DNA from: JACKII01 sp041687435
Lineage (GTDB): Bacteria > Pseudomonadota > Alphaproteobacteria > Bin95
Length of the DNA: 64,000 nucleotides
Direction of reading: 5' to 3'
NCBI GenBank assembly: GCA_041687435.1
Contig: JAWLBX010000019.1
Coordinates: 1-64,000 of the forward strand
The notes under the pieces were generated by a model that was not told the origin of the DNA, made no database searches, and saw only the letters and a list, made by a program, of their open reading frames with translations. A program made the position numbers and the translations under genes. This document shows positions 26,572 through 35,014 of this stretch, piece after piece (the first letter of the stretch is position 1; every line of letters starts with the position of its first letter).

Positions 26572-27462
26572 ATGCGCCTCGACACTATCGGCGTGATGAG
26601 TCCGGGCGACATGGGCCATGGCATTGGCCGGGCGCTGCGCGAAAGCGGGCGGCGCGTGCTCACCAACCTGACCGGCCGCAGCGACCGCTCCCGCGCGCTG
26701 GCGGCCGAAGCGGGGCTGGAAGATGCGGGCAGCCTGGGCGCGATCATGGCGGAAGCCGATCTGGTCCTGTCTATCCTGCCGCCTGCTGCCGCCACCGCCT
26801 TTGCCGAGGAGGCCGCCCGCGCCATGCATGAAGCGGGCCGGGCGCCGGCCTTTGCCGACCTGAACGCGATTTCCCCGACGACCTCCGCCAGAATTGGAGA
26901 GATTATTGCAGGCGCCGGTGCGCCTTATATTGACGGCAGCATCATCGGCCTGACGCCAGGCAAGGCCGCGCCGCCACGAGTCTATGTCGCCGGACCGGAT
27001 GCCGCCGTGCTCGAATCATTGACGACTCCGACGATGATCTGGCGTTTCGCCGGTCCGGAGCCTGGACAGGCTTCGACGCTAAAAATGCTTTATGCCGGCC
27101 TCAACAAGGGCACGTGGGCGCTCCAATGCACCATGGCGGTCGCGGCAGAGCGGTATGGTCTGTTCGATGCCTTCATGGGCGAGGTGGCGGGCAGCAACCC
27201 AAACCGGGCGAAGGATATGGAGGCCTGGGTCGGCTTTCTGGCAGCGGACGCGGAACGGTGGCATCCCGAAATGGCTGAAATCGCGGACACTTTGGCGGCC
27301 ATCGGGGCGCCGGAGGGTTTCCACCGCGGCGCCGAAGAGTTGTTCCGGTTCCTGGCAACCACACCATTGGCCAGCGAAACCCGCCAGACCTGGGACCGCG
27401 CGCGCCCCATGGCGGACTCCGTCCGCATCTTTGCCGAAGCGCTCGCGAAGCGGACAAGCTGA
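26572..27462 (+). CDS. NAD(P)-dependent oxidoreductase, 3-hydroxyisobutyrate dehydrogenase-like with DUF1932 C-terminus
   Basis: 296 residues. The Rossmann segment is GVMSPGDMGHGIGRALRESG (GxGxxG-like variant), with LVLSILPP and FADLNAISP as in beta-hydroxyacid dehydrogenases. The catalytic Lys is probably that of TLKMLYAGLNKGTWAL, and the remainder matches the DUF1932 helical domain. The substrate is unknown. ACAGGAGAC precedes the ATG. The next gene, a MaoC hydratase, starts 78 bases downstream on the same strand. Confidence 0.85.
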   Translation: MRLDTIGVMSPGDMGHGIGRALRESGRRVLTNLTGRSDRSRALAAEAGLEDAGSLGAIMAEADLVLSILPPAAATAFAEEAARAMHEAGRAPAFADLNAISPTTSARIGEIIAGAGAPYIDGSIIGLTPGKAAPPRVYVAGPDAAVLESLTTPTMIWRFAGPEPGQASTLKMLYAGLNKGTWALQCTMAVAAERYGLFDAFMGEVAGSNPNRAKDMEAWVGFLAADAERWHPEMAEIADTLAAIGAPEGFHRGAEELFRFLATTPLASETRQTWDRARPMADSVRIFAEALAKRTS

Positions 27463-27540
27463 CACCGTGGCGCTTGCCATCCGTGAAACATTGAGGCAAG
27501 TCTGCACGATCTGCTATATTGCCCCAGGGACGTACACAAC

Positions 27541-27993
27541 ATGTTGGAAGTAGAAACACCGCAAGACCTGCTAGGCTATGTCGGCCAGGAACTGGGTGTC
27601 AGTGACTGGATTTTGATCGACCAGGAACGAATCAATCAGTTCGCGGATGCCACAAACGATCACCAGTGGATCCACCTGGATGGGGAACGGGCCGCCAGGG
27701 AACTGCCGACCAAATCAACCATTGCCCATGGCTTTCTGACCATCTCGCTGACCGCTGGCCTGCCAACGTTCAAGATCAAGAATACGTCCAATATGATCAA
27801 TTATGGCATCAACCGCCTGCGCTTCACCAACATGGTGCCGGTGGATAGCCGGGTGCGCCTGCGCACCAAACTGGTCGCAGCGGACGAAATGCGTGGCGAT
27901 GGCGTGCGCCTGACTTGTGAACAGACCATGGAAATCGAAGGGCATAGCCGCCCGGCGCTGGTCGCCGAAACGCTAGTTATCGCCTACGCCTGA
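27541..27993 (+). CDS. MaoC-family (R)-specific enoyl-CoA hydratase-like protein
   Basis: 150 residues with a single hot-dog fold. The hydratase 2 motif is FADATNDHQWIHLD, containing the catalytic Asp and His, and STIAHGFLTISL follows as in PhaJ/MaoC proteins. Such enzymes hydrate trans-2-enoyl-CoA to (R)-3-hydroxyacyl-CoA. The last 10 bases overlap the end of the convergent gene at 27984. Confidence 0.9.
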   Translation: MLEVETPQDLLGYVGQELGVSDWILIDQERINQFADATNDHQWIHLDGERAARELPTKSTIAHGFLTISLTAGLPTFKIKNTSNMINYGINRLRFTNMVPVDSRVRLRTKLVAADEMRGDGVRLTCEQTMEIEGHSRPALVAETLVIAYA

Positions 27994-28499
27994 CCGGCAT
28001 AAAGCCGGTCGATCACCGCGCGCCAGACCCGTTTGCGCGCGGTGGCGGACCGAACGAGAGCGGCGCGACGGCGGATCCCGTACATATGCAGGCCATGCGC
28101 CAGCATCAGGCCAATGCCACCCAGCAGCAACACCTGAGCCAGTGCTTGCCCGTCGCCGCGCCCGCCCCAGTTCAACGCAGCGGTCGTTCCCAGCGCGACG
28201 CAAAACCCAAATACCAGCCAGCCGCGCAGGCGGTGCTGGCGCACAATTTTGCCTTCGGCACGGGCCAATTCCTGCAACGCAGATTCCCGAATGGCGGCCT
28301 CATCAACGCCGCGCTCCAGCAGGGCCAGAACCTTTTTTTGTGTGTTGGCGCCCAAGCGTTCGCCGCTGTCGGCGCGGCGGGGCGCAGTGACCCAGTCTTC
28401 ACTATAGGCAGCGATCCGTTCGTGTTCGTTGGCGGCTGCCAAATCGTCGGGGGAGCGGAGGTCGTGTAGCGGCCCGCTTTCCGTATGCGCACCTGCCAT
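27984..28499 (-). CDS. hypothetical two-helix membrane protein
   Basis: 171 residues, not recognised. The N-terminal 90 residues are soluble and charged, with a helical segment (KKVLALLERGVDEAAIRESALQE). Two hydrophobic helices follow (LRGWLVFGFCVALGTTAALN and ALAQVLLLGGIGLMLAHGLH), then a basic C-terminal tail (RRRAALVRSATARKR), which points to an inner-membrane protein with cytoplasmic ends. It lies just downstream of rpsD on the same strand (26 bases after the rpsD stop) and could be co-transcribed with it. Confidence 0.6.
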   Translation of the reverse strand: MAGAHTESGPLHDLRSPDDLAAANEHERIAAYSEDWVTAPRRADSGERLGANTQKKVLALLERGVDEAAIRESALQELARAEGKIVRQHRLRGWLVFGFCVALGTTAALNWGGRGDGQALAQVLLLGGIGLMLAHGLHMYGIRRRAALVRSATARKRVWRAVIDRLYAGQA

Positions 28500-28525
28500 T
28501 GCGGCCTCCCGCTCCCAATCGACGG

Positions 28526-29140
28526 TTAACGCGAGTAGAACTCGATCACGAGGTTCGGCTGCATCTGAACAGGATAGGGCACGTCCGCCAGCTTTGGCGC
28601 GCGAACATAAGTGCCCTTCATGTCATTGTGATCGACGTCGAGGTAGTCGGGAACATCACGCTCCCCGGACTCGATGGCTTCCAGAACCAGCGCCATGTTG
28701 CGGCTCTTGTCGCGCAAGGCCACCACGTCGCCATCCTTCACCTGATAGGACGGAATGTTAACGCGCTTGCCGTTGACGGTGACGTGGCCATGGTTGACGA
28801 ACTGGCGGGCAGCGAAAACGGTCGGCACAAATTTCATGCGGTAGACGACGGCGTCCAATCGGCGCTCCAGCAGGCCGATCAGGTTTTCCGAAGTATCGCC
28901 GCGGCGGCGCACCGCTTCGGCATACAGGCGGCGGAACTGCTTTTCCGTGATGTTGCCGTAATAGCCTTTAAGCTGTTGCTTCGCGCGCAACTGGGTGCCG
29001 AAATCGGTTGGCTTCTTCCGGCGCATGCCGTGCTGGCCGGGGCCGCTTTCGCGCTTGTTGATCGGGCTTTTCGGGCGGCCCCAAAGGTTGACGCCGAGAC
29101 GACGGTCAATCTTGTGCTTCGCCTGGATGCGTTTTGACAT
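28526..29140 (-). CDS. rpsD: 30S ribosomal protein S4
   Basis: 204 residues, full length for alphaproteobacterial S4, which nucleates 30S assembly by binding the 5' domain of 16S rRNA. The N-terminal basic region (RIQAKHKIDRRLGVNLWG) and the S4 RNA-binding domain (RRLDAVVYRMKFVPTVFAAR, HGHVTVNGKRVNIPSY) are intact, and it ends LVIEFYSR. The ATG at 29140 has AAAGGA at good spacing; the open frame extends further upstream without S4 sequence. As in many Alphaproteobacteria it is not in the alpha operon but stands alone with its own promoter (29268-29297). Confidence 0.98.
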   Translation of the reverse strand: MSKRIQAKHKIDRRLGVNLWGRPKSPINKRESGPGQHGMRRKKPTDFGTQLRAKQQLKGYYGNITEKQFRRLYAEAVRRRGDTSENLIGLLERRLDAVVYRMKFVPTVFAARQFVNHGHVTVNGKRVNIPSYQVKDGDVVALRDKSRNMALVLEAIESGERDVPDYLDVDHNDMKGTYVRAPKLADVPYPVQMQPNLVIEFYSR

Positions 29141-29267
29141 GGATATGATCCTTTTGCAGGATGATGTTTGTTGTCCTGATAGTCTTGACCGCACCGCCGG
29201 GGCGGCAGGTCAAGCGAGATGGAACGACGATTGCGGACCACCTGCATTTTCAGAAAGCGAAGGTGCG

Positions 29268-29297
29268 CTTATAGTGGATGCGAACACCGCTTGTCAA
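29268..29297 (-). promoter_or_regulatory. sigma70-type promoter for rpsD
   Basis: On the minus strand TTGACA (29297-29292) and TATAAG (29273-29268) are separated by 18 bases. Transcription would start near 29261, giving a leader of about 120 bases before the rpsD start codon. The hexamers match the housekeeping consensus closely, as expected for a ribosomal protein gene. Confidence 0.75.
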
Positions 29298-29431
29298 ACG
29301 CCGAAACAATGCTGGAACCTGGCCAGATGCAGGGCATCCCAATCGCTCTATGGCGCCACCGCCTCGCAATGACGGCCCGCATTGCGTTATAAGAGCATTC
29401 ACCATAACCATAAAAGACCAGAGGAACCCCC

Positions 29432-30457
29432 ATGGAATTCGGTACTTTTCTGCTCCTGCAATCCCCAAGCGCCCGCCCATCTGCGGAAATTTTCGGCCGC
29501 GGGGTCGAAATTGCACAGACCGCGGATGAACTGGGCTTCGACAGTATTTGGTGCGCGGAACACCACTTCTCCACCTATGGCTATCTTTCACGCCCGCTCA
29601 TGATGGCAAACCACATTGCCAGCAAAACCAAACGCATCCGCGTTGGCTCGGCCGTGGTGGTGTTGCCCTTGCACCACCCATTGATCGTAGCGGAGGAAAT
29701 CGCCACCGCCGACATTCTGTCCGGCGGGCGACTGGATGTCGGGCTTGGCCGCGGCTACCAGCCCTATGAGTTCCAGCGGCTCGGCCACGACCTGAAGGAA
29801 AGCCGCGCCCGGTTCGAGGAAGCGGTCGATATCCTGATGCTGGCCTTCAAGGGCAAGCCGTTCCGCTATGATGGCGAGTTCTATAATTTCGGCGAGACCA
29901 CCGTGCTGCCGACGCCGATCCAGGACCCGCACCCGCCGATTTTCGTTGTCGGCCAGAGCATCGAGTCGATCGAGGCGACCGTAAGGCGCGGTTTCAACGT
30001 CGTCTCCGGCGGGTTCGGGGTGCCGATCCAGCGGCTGCGCGAATTCCGCAAGGGCTTCGACGATATGGACGTGGACCCGGCGATCAAGTCCAAGGTGCGG
30101 ATTTCGACCCAGCGCCCCGTCTATGTCACCAACGACGAATCCGAACTTCCGGCCATCGTCGAACAGGCTCGCTGGAACATGCGCGTAACCCTTAGCCTGC
30201 GCGCCGGGCTGGAGCGGGTTGAGAATGGCAAGGCCATAGCCGTGCCAATGGAGAAGGAGCCGACAGAGCAGGAATTGCTCGACAATTACTTTATCATGGG
30301 CACGCCCAAGCGCTGCATCGAGCAGTTGCATGCGCTGAACGAGGCCATGAACCTGACCCATTTCAACGCCAGCTTCTGGTTTGGCGACCTGCCGCGGGAA
30401 AAGGTGCTGAATTCCATGCGCCTGTTCGCCGAGGACGTAATGCCGGCGTTCCGGTAG
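29432..30457 (+). CDS. LLM-class flavin-dependent oxidoreductase (luciferase-like)
   Basis: 341 residues with the bacterial luciferase TIM-barrel pattern: MEFGTFLLLQSPSARPSAEI start, FDSIWCAEHHFSTYG, RIRVGSAVVVLPLHHPL, and GGRLDVGLGRGYQPYEF. Members are flavin-dependent monooxygenases or F420/FMN oxidoreductases acting on alkanes, sulfonates or other small molecules. The substrate is not deducible. GAGGAACCCCC before the ATG is the ribosome site. It heads a series of plus-strand catabolic genes. Confidence 0.88.
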   Translation: MEFGTFLLLQSPSARPSAEIFGRGVEIAQTADELGFDSIWCAEHHFSTYGYLSRPLMMANHIASKTKRIRVGSAVVVLPLHHPLIVAEEIATADILSGGRLDVGLGRGYQPYEFQRLGHDLKESRARFEEAVDILMLAFKGKPFRYDGEFYNFGETTVLPTPIQDPHPPIFVVGQSIESIEATVRRGFNVVSGGFGVPIQRLREFRKGFDDMDVDPAIKSKVRISTQRPVYVTNDESELPAIVEQARWNMRVTLSLRAGLERVENGKAIAVPMEKEPTEQELLDNYFIMGTPKRCIEQLHALNEAMNLTHFNASFWFGDLPREKVLNSMRLFAEDVMPAFR

Positions 30458-30526
30458 GCCGGCGCCATCCGCTCAAATGGCACGAGCCTCGCCGGCTCCT
30501 CACCACCGCGCCGAACAGTTCCCGGA

Positions 30527-30584
30527 TGGCGCTGAGCGCCAGCCCAAAGCCAAGCTTGGTCTCGCCCGCGGCTCCTCCCGGGAG
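30527..30584. promoter_or_regulatory. cluster of three perfect short palindromes upstream of a 3-hydroxyacyl-CoA dehydrogenase gene
   Basis: TGGCGC-TGA-GCGCCA (30527-30541), CCAAGCTTGG (30550-30559) and CTCCCGGGAG (30575-30584) lie in the 203-base gap between the LLM gene and the dehydrogenase gene. Three inverted repeats in 58 bases may be operator sites or RNA hairpins. Sequence alone does not say which protein, if any, binds them. Confidence 0.35.
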
Positions 30585-30660
30585 TGAAAAGCGGTGCCTG
30601 CGGTTTGCGCGTCGGCTATGCTTGCGCCATTGCCTCTCACCTTTCATTAGATCGGTTCCC

Positions 30661-31614
30661 ATGTCCTCCAAAATTGCCATCGTCGGCACCGGCCTTGTGG
30701 GCCGGGCCTGGTCCATCGTCTTTGCCCGGGCGGGCCATAACGTCGAAATCTTCGATCCGATGGACGGCGCCTCGGAAAAAGCGCTCGAACTGATTGGGCA
30801 GAACCTGCCAGCGCTCGCCGACGCCGACATGTTGCGGGGTGAGGCGCCGGCAGCCGTCCTGTCCCGCATCCGACGCGCCGACAGCCTGGAGCAAGTGCTA
30901 GCCGATGCCGTACACTGCCAGGAAAGTGCGCCGGAGCGGGTGGAAGTGAAGGCGGCGCTCTACAAGGATCTGGACCGGATTGCCGCGCCCGAAACCGTGC
31001 TGGCGAGTTCGACCAGCGGTATTCCGGCCTCGCAGTTCTCGAAGGGCCTCGAAGGCCAGCGCCGCGTACTGGTGGCGCACCCGATCAACCCGCCGCACAT
31101 AATCCCGCTGGTGGAGATCGTACCCGCACCCTGGACCGATCCGGCCATTGTCCAGCAAACGCGCGAGTTGATGGCCGCGGTCGGCCAAAGCCCGATCAGC
31201 ACGACGCGCGAGATCAACGGCTTCATCGTCAACCGCCTGCAAGGCGCGCTGCTGGCCGAGGCGTTCCGACTGGTCGAGGATGGCGTCTGTTCGGTGGCGG
31301 ATGTGGATGCGGCAGTTGCGGACGGGCTCGGCCTGCGCTGGTCGCTCATCGGGCCGTTCGAAACCATCGACCTGAACTCAGGCAAGGGCGTGCCCGGCTA
31401 TTGCGACATGCTGGGCCAACTCTACTATGATCTGGCGAAGGAACAGGCAGACCCACGCGAGTGGACGCCCGAACTGGTTGCCAAGATTGACGAACAACGC
31501 CGGGCCGCGCTGCCGCTCGGCAAGCACCAGGCGCGGCAGAACTGGCGCGACAAGCGGCTCGCCGCTCTGGTTGCGCACAAAAGACAACAGGCGAAGAAGG
31601 ACGAAACCCCATGA
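30661..31614 (+). CDS. 3-hydroxyacyl-CoA dehydrogenase-family protein (lambda-crystallin / L-gulonate dehydrogenase type)
   Basis: 317 residues. The NAD-binding Rossmann motif is IAIVGTGLVGRAWSIVFARAG, and the catalytic His-containing motif is VAHPINPPHIIPLVEIVPAP with upstream SSTSG. The C-terminal domain is the single helical one of the short 3-hydroxyacyl-CoA dehydrogenase family (INGFIVNRLQGALLAEAFRL). The sequence after the His motif resembles carnitine or L-gulonate 3-dehydrogenases more than fatty-acid FadB. The stop overlaps the start of the next gene (ATGA), indicating translational coupling to the Gfo/Idh protein. Confidence 0.87.
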   Translation: MSSKIAIVGTGLVGRAWSIVFARAGHNVEIFDPMDGASEKALELIGQNLPALADADMLRGEAPAAVLSRIRRADSLEQVLADAVHCQESAPERVEVKAALYKDLDRIAAPETVLASSTSGIPASQFSKGLEGQRRVLVAHPINPPHIIPLVEIVPAPWTDPAIVQQTRELMAAVGQSPISTTREINGFIVNRLQGALLAEAFRLVEDGVCSVADVDAAVADGLGLRWSLIGPFETIDLNSGKGVPGYCDMLGQLYYDLAKEQADPREWTPELVAKIDEQRRAALPLGKHQARQNWRDKRLAALVAHKRQQAKKDETP

Positions 31615-32666
31615 CAGACTCCCCCATCCGCATCGGCCTGATTGGCGCCGGCGGTAATGTCCGGTCCCGGCATATTCCAGGATTCCGGGCGCAATCCAAT
31701 GTCGAGATCGTGGCGGTCGCGAACCGCACTCGCGCTTCCGGCCAGGCCATTGCCGATGAATTCGGCATCCCCAAGGTTTACGACACTTGGCAGGAAGTCC
31801 TGGCGGATTCGAACGTGGATGCGGTCTGCATCGGCACCTGGCCCTACATGCACCGCACGCTAACCATCGCCGCACTCGAAGCCGGAAAGCACGTGATGTG
31901 CGAGGCACGCATGGCAATGAATCTGGTGGAAGGGCAGGCCATGCTGGCGGCCTCGCGCCAGCGGCCGGACCTGATTGCGCAGATCGTACCGGCGCCGCAC
32001 ACGCTGGCCTTCGACCGCACCATTCAGGAAATGGTGGCGGGCGGCCAGATCGGCGACCTGATCGCCGTAGACGCCCGTATCGCTGCTGCCCGCGCCTTTC
32101 CGGATGCGAGCGCCCCCGTGCACTGGCGGCACAACCGCGACCTGTCCGGCAACAATGTCATGAACATGGGCATTTGGTACGAGGCGATGACGCGCTGGGT
32201 TGGCCAGATGAAAACCATCATGGCCGTCGGCCAAAGCGTCGTGAAACACCGCCTGGATGCGGATGGCAATCGCGTCGCCATGCGTATTCCCGACCATGTG
32301 GACGTGATCGGCCAGATGGAGCAAGGCGGCCAGATGCGTTTCTGCGTGTCGAGCGTGGCCGGGCACATGCCCTCGCTCGCGGATGTTCACCTTTTCGGCA
32401 CCGAAGGCACGATCCGCCTGCACCAGCCGGTTGGCGGCGAGATGGCGCTGTTTGCCGGCAAGCGTGGCGATGAAGACCTCTCCCCTGTTGCCATCGACCC
32501 AGCGAAGAAGGGCGGCTGGCGGGTGGAAGAAGAGTTCATCAACGCCATCCGCGGCAACGAACCAATCACGCACACCGATTTTGTCACCGGATGCAAATAT
32601 ATGGAATGGACCGACGCCGTAACCATGTCCTTGCGCCAGGGCCGGGCCGTGATACTGCCACTCTGA
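31611..32666 (+). CDS. Gfo/Idh/MocA-family oxidoreductase, atypical active site
   Basis: 351 residues. The N-terminal Rossmann fold (IRIGLIGAGGNVRSRHIPGF) is followed by the family's DAVCIGTWPYMHRT segment. The motif that normally reads CEKP is CEARMAMNLVEG, so the usual catalytic Lys is replaced. A mixed alpha/beta C-terminal domain contains the NVMNMGIWYEAM segment. It is probably a sugar or polyol oxidoreductase homologue with altered chemistry. The ATG at 31611 overlaps the TGA of the preceding dehydrogenase gene, so the two proteins probably work together. Confidence 0.85.
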   Translation: MTDSPIRIGLIGAGGNVRSRHIPGFRAQSNVEIVAVANRTRASGQAIADEFGIPKVYDTWQEVLADSNVDAVCIGTWPYMHRTLTIAALEAGKHVMCEARMAMNLVEGQAMLAASRQRPDLIAQIVPAPHTLAFDRTIQEMVAGGQIGDLIAVDARIAAARAFPDASAPVHWRHNRDLSGNNVMNMGIWYEAMTRWVGQMKTIMAVGQSVVKHRLDADGNRVAMRIPDHVDVIGQMEQGGQMRFCVSSVAGHMPSLADVHLFGTEGTIRLHQPVGGEMALFAGKRGDEDLSPVAIDPAKKGGWRVEEEFINAIRGNEPITHTDFVTGCKYMEWTDAVTMSLRQGRAVILPL

Positions 32667-32729
32667 CGGCACCCGCCGCGCGTCATCCTGACGCCGCCCC
32701 GGCATTTGGGGCGGCAGGCTTGACTGCGC

Positions 32730-32743
32730 TTGATATAGATCAA
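32730..32743. promoter_or_regulatory. perfect FNR/FixK-type box upstream of the Baeyer-Villiger monooxygenase gene
   Basis: TTGAT-ATAG-ATCAA matches the FNR consensus TTGAT-N4-ATCAA at all ten fixed positions. Its centre is about 82 bases before the start codon at 32819. TATTAT/TATAAA sequences at 32747-32755 lie just downstream: if they are the -10 element, binding would repress. If transcription starts near 32778, the site would sit at the class II activating position. The sequence does not decide between these. Confidence 0.65.
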
Positions 32744-32818
32744 AGGTATTATAAAGGCATTGCGCTTGTGATAGTCTTTAGTCGCACGAGTGAATAAGCG
32801 TTAGAGGGAGAAACCTCG

Positions 32819-34459
32819 ATGGACACGGCAACCGCAACCAAACCGGACGCCCGCTCCGCCGCTAGGTTGGACTATGACACCATCATCATCGGCGCCGGAC
32901 TCTCCGGCATGTACCAACTCTATCGCCTGCGCAATCAAGGCCAGAAAGTGCGCGTGTTCGAGATGGGCACCGGTGTTGGCGGCACGTGGTACTGGAACCG
33001 CTACCCCGGTGCACGCTTTGATTCCGAGAGCTATTCTTACGGCTATTCCTGGAGCCAGGAAGTGCTGGATGAATGGGACTGGACCGAGCATTTCGCGCCG
33101 CAGCCGGAGACGGAACGCTACTGCAACTTTGTCGCCGACAAGTTCGACCTGCGCAAGGATATCCAGTTCTCCGCCCGCGTGAAGGCGGCGCACTATCAGG
33201 AGGGCTCCCGCTCGTGGAAGATCACGCTGGATGACGACAGCGTTCACACGTCGCGCTGGCTGGTGACGGCGGTCGGCCCACTCTCCGCTCCGGTGTTCCC
33301 ACGCGTTCCGGGCCGCGACACCTACAAGGGCGAAGCCTATCACACGGGCCTTTGGCCAAAACACGACGTGACCTTCGCGGGCAAACGCGTCGCCGTCATC
33401 GGCACGGGCGCGACCGGCGTGCAGGCAATCACGGAAATCGCCAAGACAGCCAAGCACCTGACGGTGTTCCAGCGCCGCCCGAACTGGTGCAAGCCGTTGC
33501 GCAACAAACCCATTTCCAAGGCAGAGATGGAGGATATCAAGCAGCAATACGATGAGATTTTCCGCAAATGCCAGGAAAGCGCCACCTGCTTCCTGCACAG
33601 CCCCGACAAACGCAACACGTTCGACGTCTCGCCAGAAGAGCGCGAGGCGTTCTGGGAACACCAGTACAACGAACCAGGCTTCTCCATGTGGGTTGGCGGC
33701 TTCAAGGATATGATGACGAACAGCGCGGCCAACCAGGCGGTGTCCGAGTTCGTTGCGGCGAAGATCCGCCAGCGGGTCAACGATCCGGAAGTTGCCGAAC
33801 TGCTGATCCCCGACGACCACGGCTTCGGCACGCGCCGGGTGCCACAGGAAAGCGGCTATTACGAGGTCTACAACCAGGACAATGTCGATCTCGTCAGCAT
33901 CCTGAAAACCCCGATTGAGGAAATCACGGAAAAGGGCCTGCGCACGTCGGAACGCGATTACGAGTTCGACATGATCGTCTACGCTACCGGTTTCGACGCG
34001 ATCACCGGCAGCCTGGACCGTATCGATATCCGCGGCGAGAACGAACAGAAGTTGAAGGACAAGTGGAACGGTGGGCCAAAGACGTTTGTCGGCGTGATGG
34101 TCGTCGGCTTTCCCAACATGTTCATGCTGGTCGGCCCGCACACAGCACTTGGCAATATCCCCCGCTCTATCGAATACAATGTGGAATGGGTCGATGACCT
34201 GATCGGCTATCTGGAAACAAACGGCTACACCTACGCCAATCCAACCCAGGCGGCCGAGGATCATTGGACCGAAACCGTTGTCAAATCGAACGAGGGGCTG
34301 CTGTCGGCCGAGGTGGATAGCTGGATGACCGGCGTCAACCAGAACGTCGAGGGCAAGCAGCAACGCATTATCGCCCGCTACAGCGGCACGGCCCCGGCCT
34401 ATCGCGAATACTGCGACCAGGTATCCGCCAACAGCTATACCGGTATCGAAACCGACTAG
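32819..34459 (+). CDS. Baeyer-Villiger monooxygenase (flavin-dependent, class B)
   Basis: 546 residues. Two Rossmann motifs bind FAD (IIIGAGLSGMYQLYRLR, near residue 20) and NADPH (AVIGTGATGVQAITEIAK, near residue 190). Between them is the family fingerprint FxGxxxHxxxW, here YKGEAYHTGLWP with Tyr for Phe. These enzymes use O2 and NADPH to insert oxygen next to ketones, giving esters or lactones. Typical relatives act on cyclohexanone, phenylacetone or long-chain ketones. GAGGGAG precedes the ATG at 32819, and the perfect FNR-type box upstream suggests oxygen-linked control. Confidence 0.92.
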   Translation: MDTATATKPDARSAARLDYDTIIIGAGLSGMYQLYRLRNQGQKVRVFEMGTGVGGTWYWNRYPGARFDSESYSYGYSWSQEVLDEWDWTEHFAPQPETERYCNFVADKFDLRKDIQFSARVKAAHYQEGSRSWKITLDDDSVHTSRWLVTAVGPLSAPVFPRVPGRDTYKGEAYHTGLWPKHDVTFAGKRVAVIGTGATGVQAITEIAKTAKHLTVFQRRPNWCKPLRNKPISKAEMEDIKQQYDEIFRKCQESATCFLHSPDKRNTFDVSPEEREAFWEHQYNEPGFSMWVGGFKDMMTNSAANQAVSEFVAAKIRQRVNDPEVAELLIPDDHGFGTRRVPQESGYYEVYNQDNVDLVSILKTPIEEITEKGLRTSERDYEFDMIVYATGFDAITGSLDRIDIRGENEQKLKDKWNGGPKTFVGVMVVGFPNMFMLVGPHTALGNIPRSIEYNVEWVDDLIGYLETNGYTYANPTQAAEDHWTETVVKSNEGLLSAEVDSWMTGVNQNVEGKQQRIIARYSGTAPAYREYCDQVSANSYTGIETD

Positions 34460-34526
34460 GGATTGGGGAGGCTCGCTGCCTCCCCTTTTCCTTTGCGCAT
34501 CCCCCGCCGCCTCAGGAGCCCCAGTC

Positions 34527-34934
34527 ATGCCGAAACTCCGCCACATCGCCATCACCGTGCCCGATCTGGAAGCGGCGGCGAAGTTTTACGAACAATCCTT
34601 TGGCATGACCCGATCGATGGAATCGCCCATCGCCATTCTGCTGACCGACGGCGTCGTCAGCTTGGCCATTCTGAAGTTCAAGACCGACGAACAGGCGGGC
34701 GACGAACGCGGCAAGGACTTTCACGGCCTGCACCATATCGGCTTTGTCGATGACGACCTCGACGGCATGACCAAAACGATCAAGGCAAACGGCGGCAGCT
34801 ATCACATGCGCCTGCCCAACACCAAGGAGGGCGCAACGGAAGTGAAATTCCGAGACCCGAATGGGGTGGTGTTCGACATTGTCGACAGCGGCTATGCCCA
34901 GCGCGCCTGGGGCCTGAAACTGCAAGACGGCTGA
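34527..34934 (+). CDS. VOC/glyoxalase-family protein
   Basis: 135 residues in two VOC modules. Likely metal ligands are His in RHIAITVPDLE, His in LHHIGFVDDDLDG and acidic residues in EVKFRDPNGVVFDIVD. The arrangement suits glyoxalase I, dioxygenase or epimerase activities; nothing narrows it further. It lies 67 bases after the monooxygenase gene on the same strand and may take part in the same pathway. Confidence 0.8.
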   Translation: MPKLRHIAITVPDLEAAAKFYEQSFGMTRSMESPIAILLTDGVVSLAILKFKTDEQAGDERGKDFHGLHHIGFVDDDLDGMTKTIKANGGSYHMRLPNTKEGATEVKFRDPNGVVFDIVDSGYAQRAWGLKLQDG

Positions 34935-34954
34935 AAAACCACCGGCAAGACCGC

Positions 34955-34991
34955 AAAAAACAGCCCCGGAGTTCCCTCCAGGGCCGCTGTT
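34955..34991 (-). terminator. intrinsic terminator for the TPP decarboxylase operon
   Basis: On the minus strand, AACAGC (34991-34986) pairs with GCTGTT (34964-34959), and an imperfect inner stem (CCC/GGG, GGAG/CTCC) closes a GGAA loop. A run of six T follows at 34960-34955. It terminates transcription 23 bases beyond the end of the minus-strand beta-subunit gene; the convergent VOC gene ends on its other side. Confidence 0.75.
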
Positions 34992-35014
34992 CGTAGCTGC
35001 AATCCGCCGCGGGA

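Noticed and set aside
32720..32752. TTGACT / TATTAT as the promoter of the monooxygenase gene
   Set aside because: The spacing is 21 bases, too long for sigma70; the real start site cannot be placed from sequence, so only the FNR-type box is reported.
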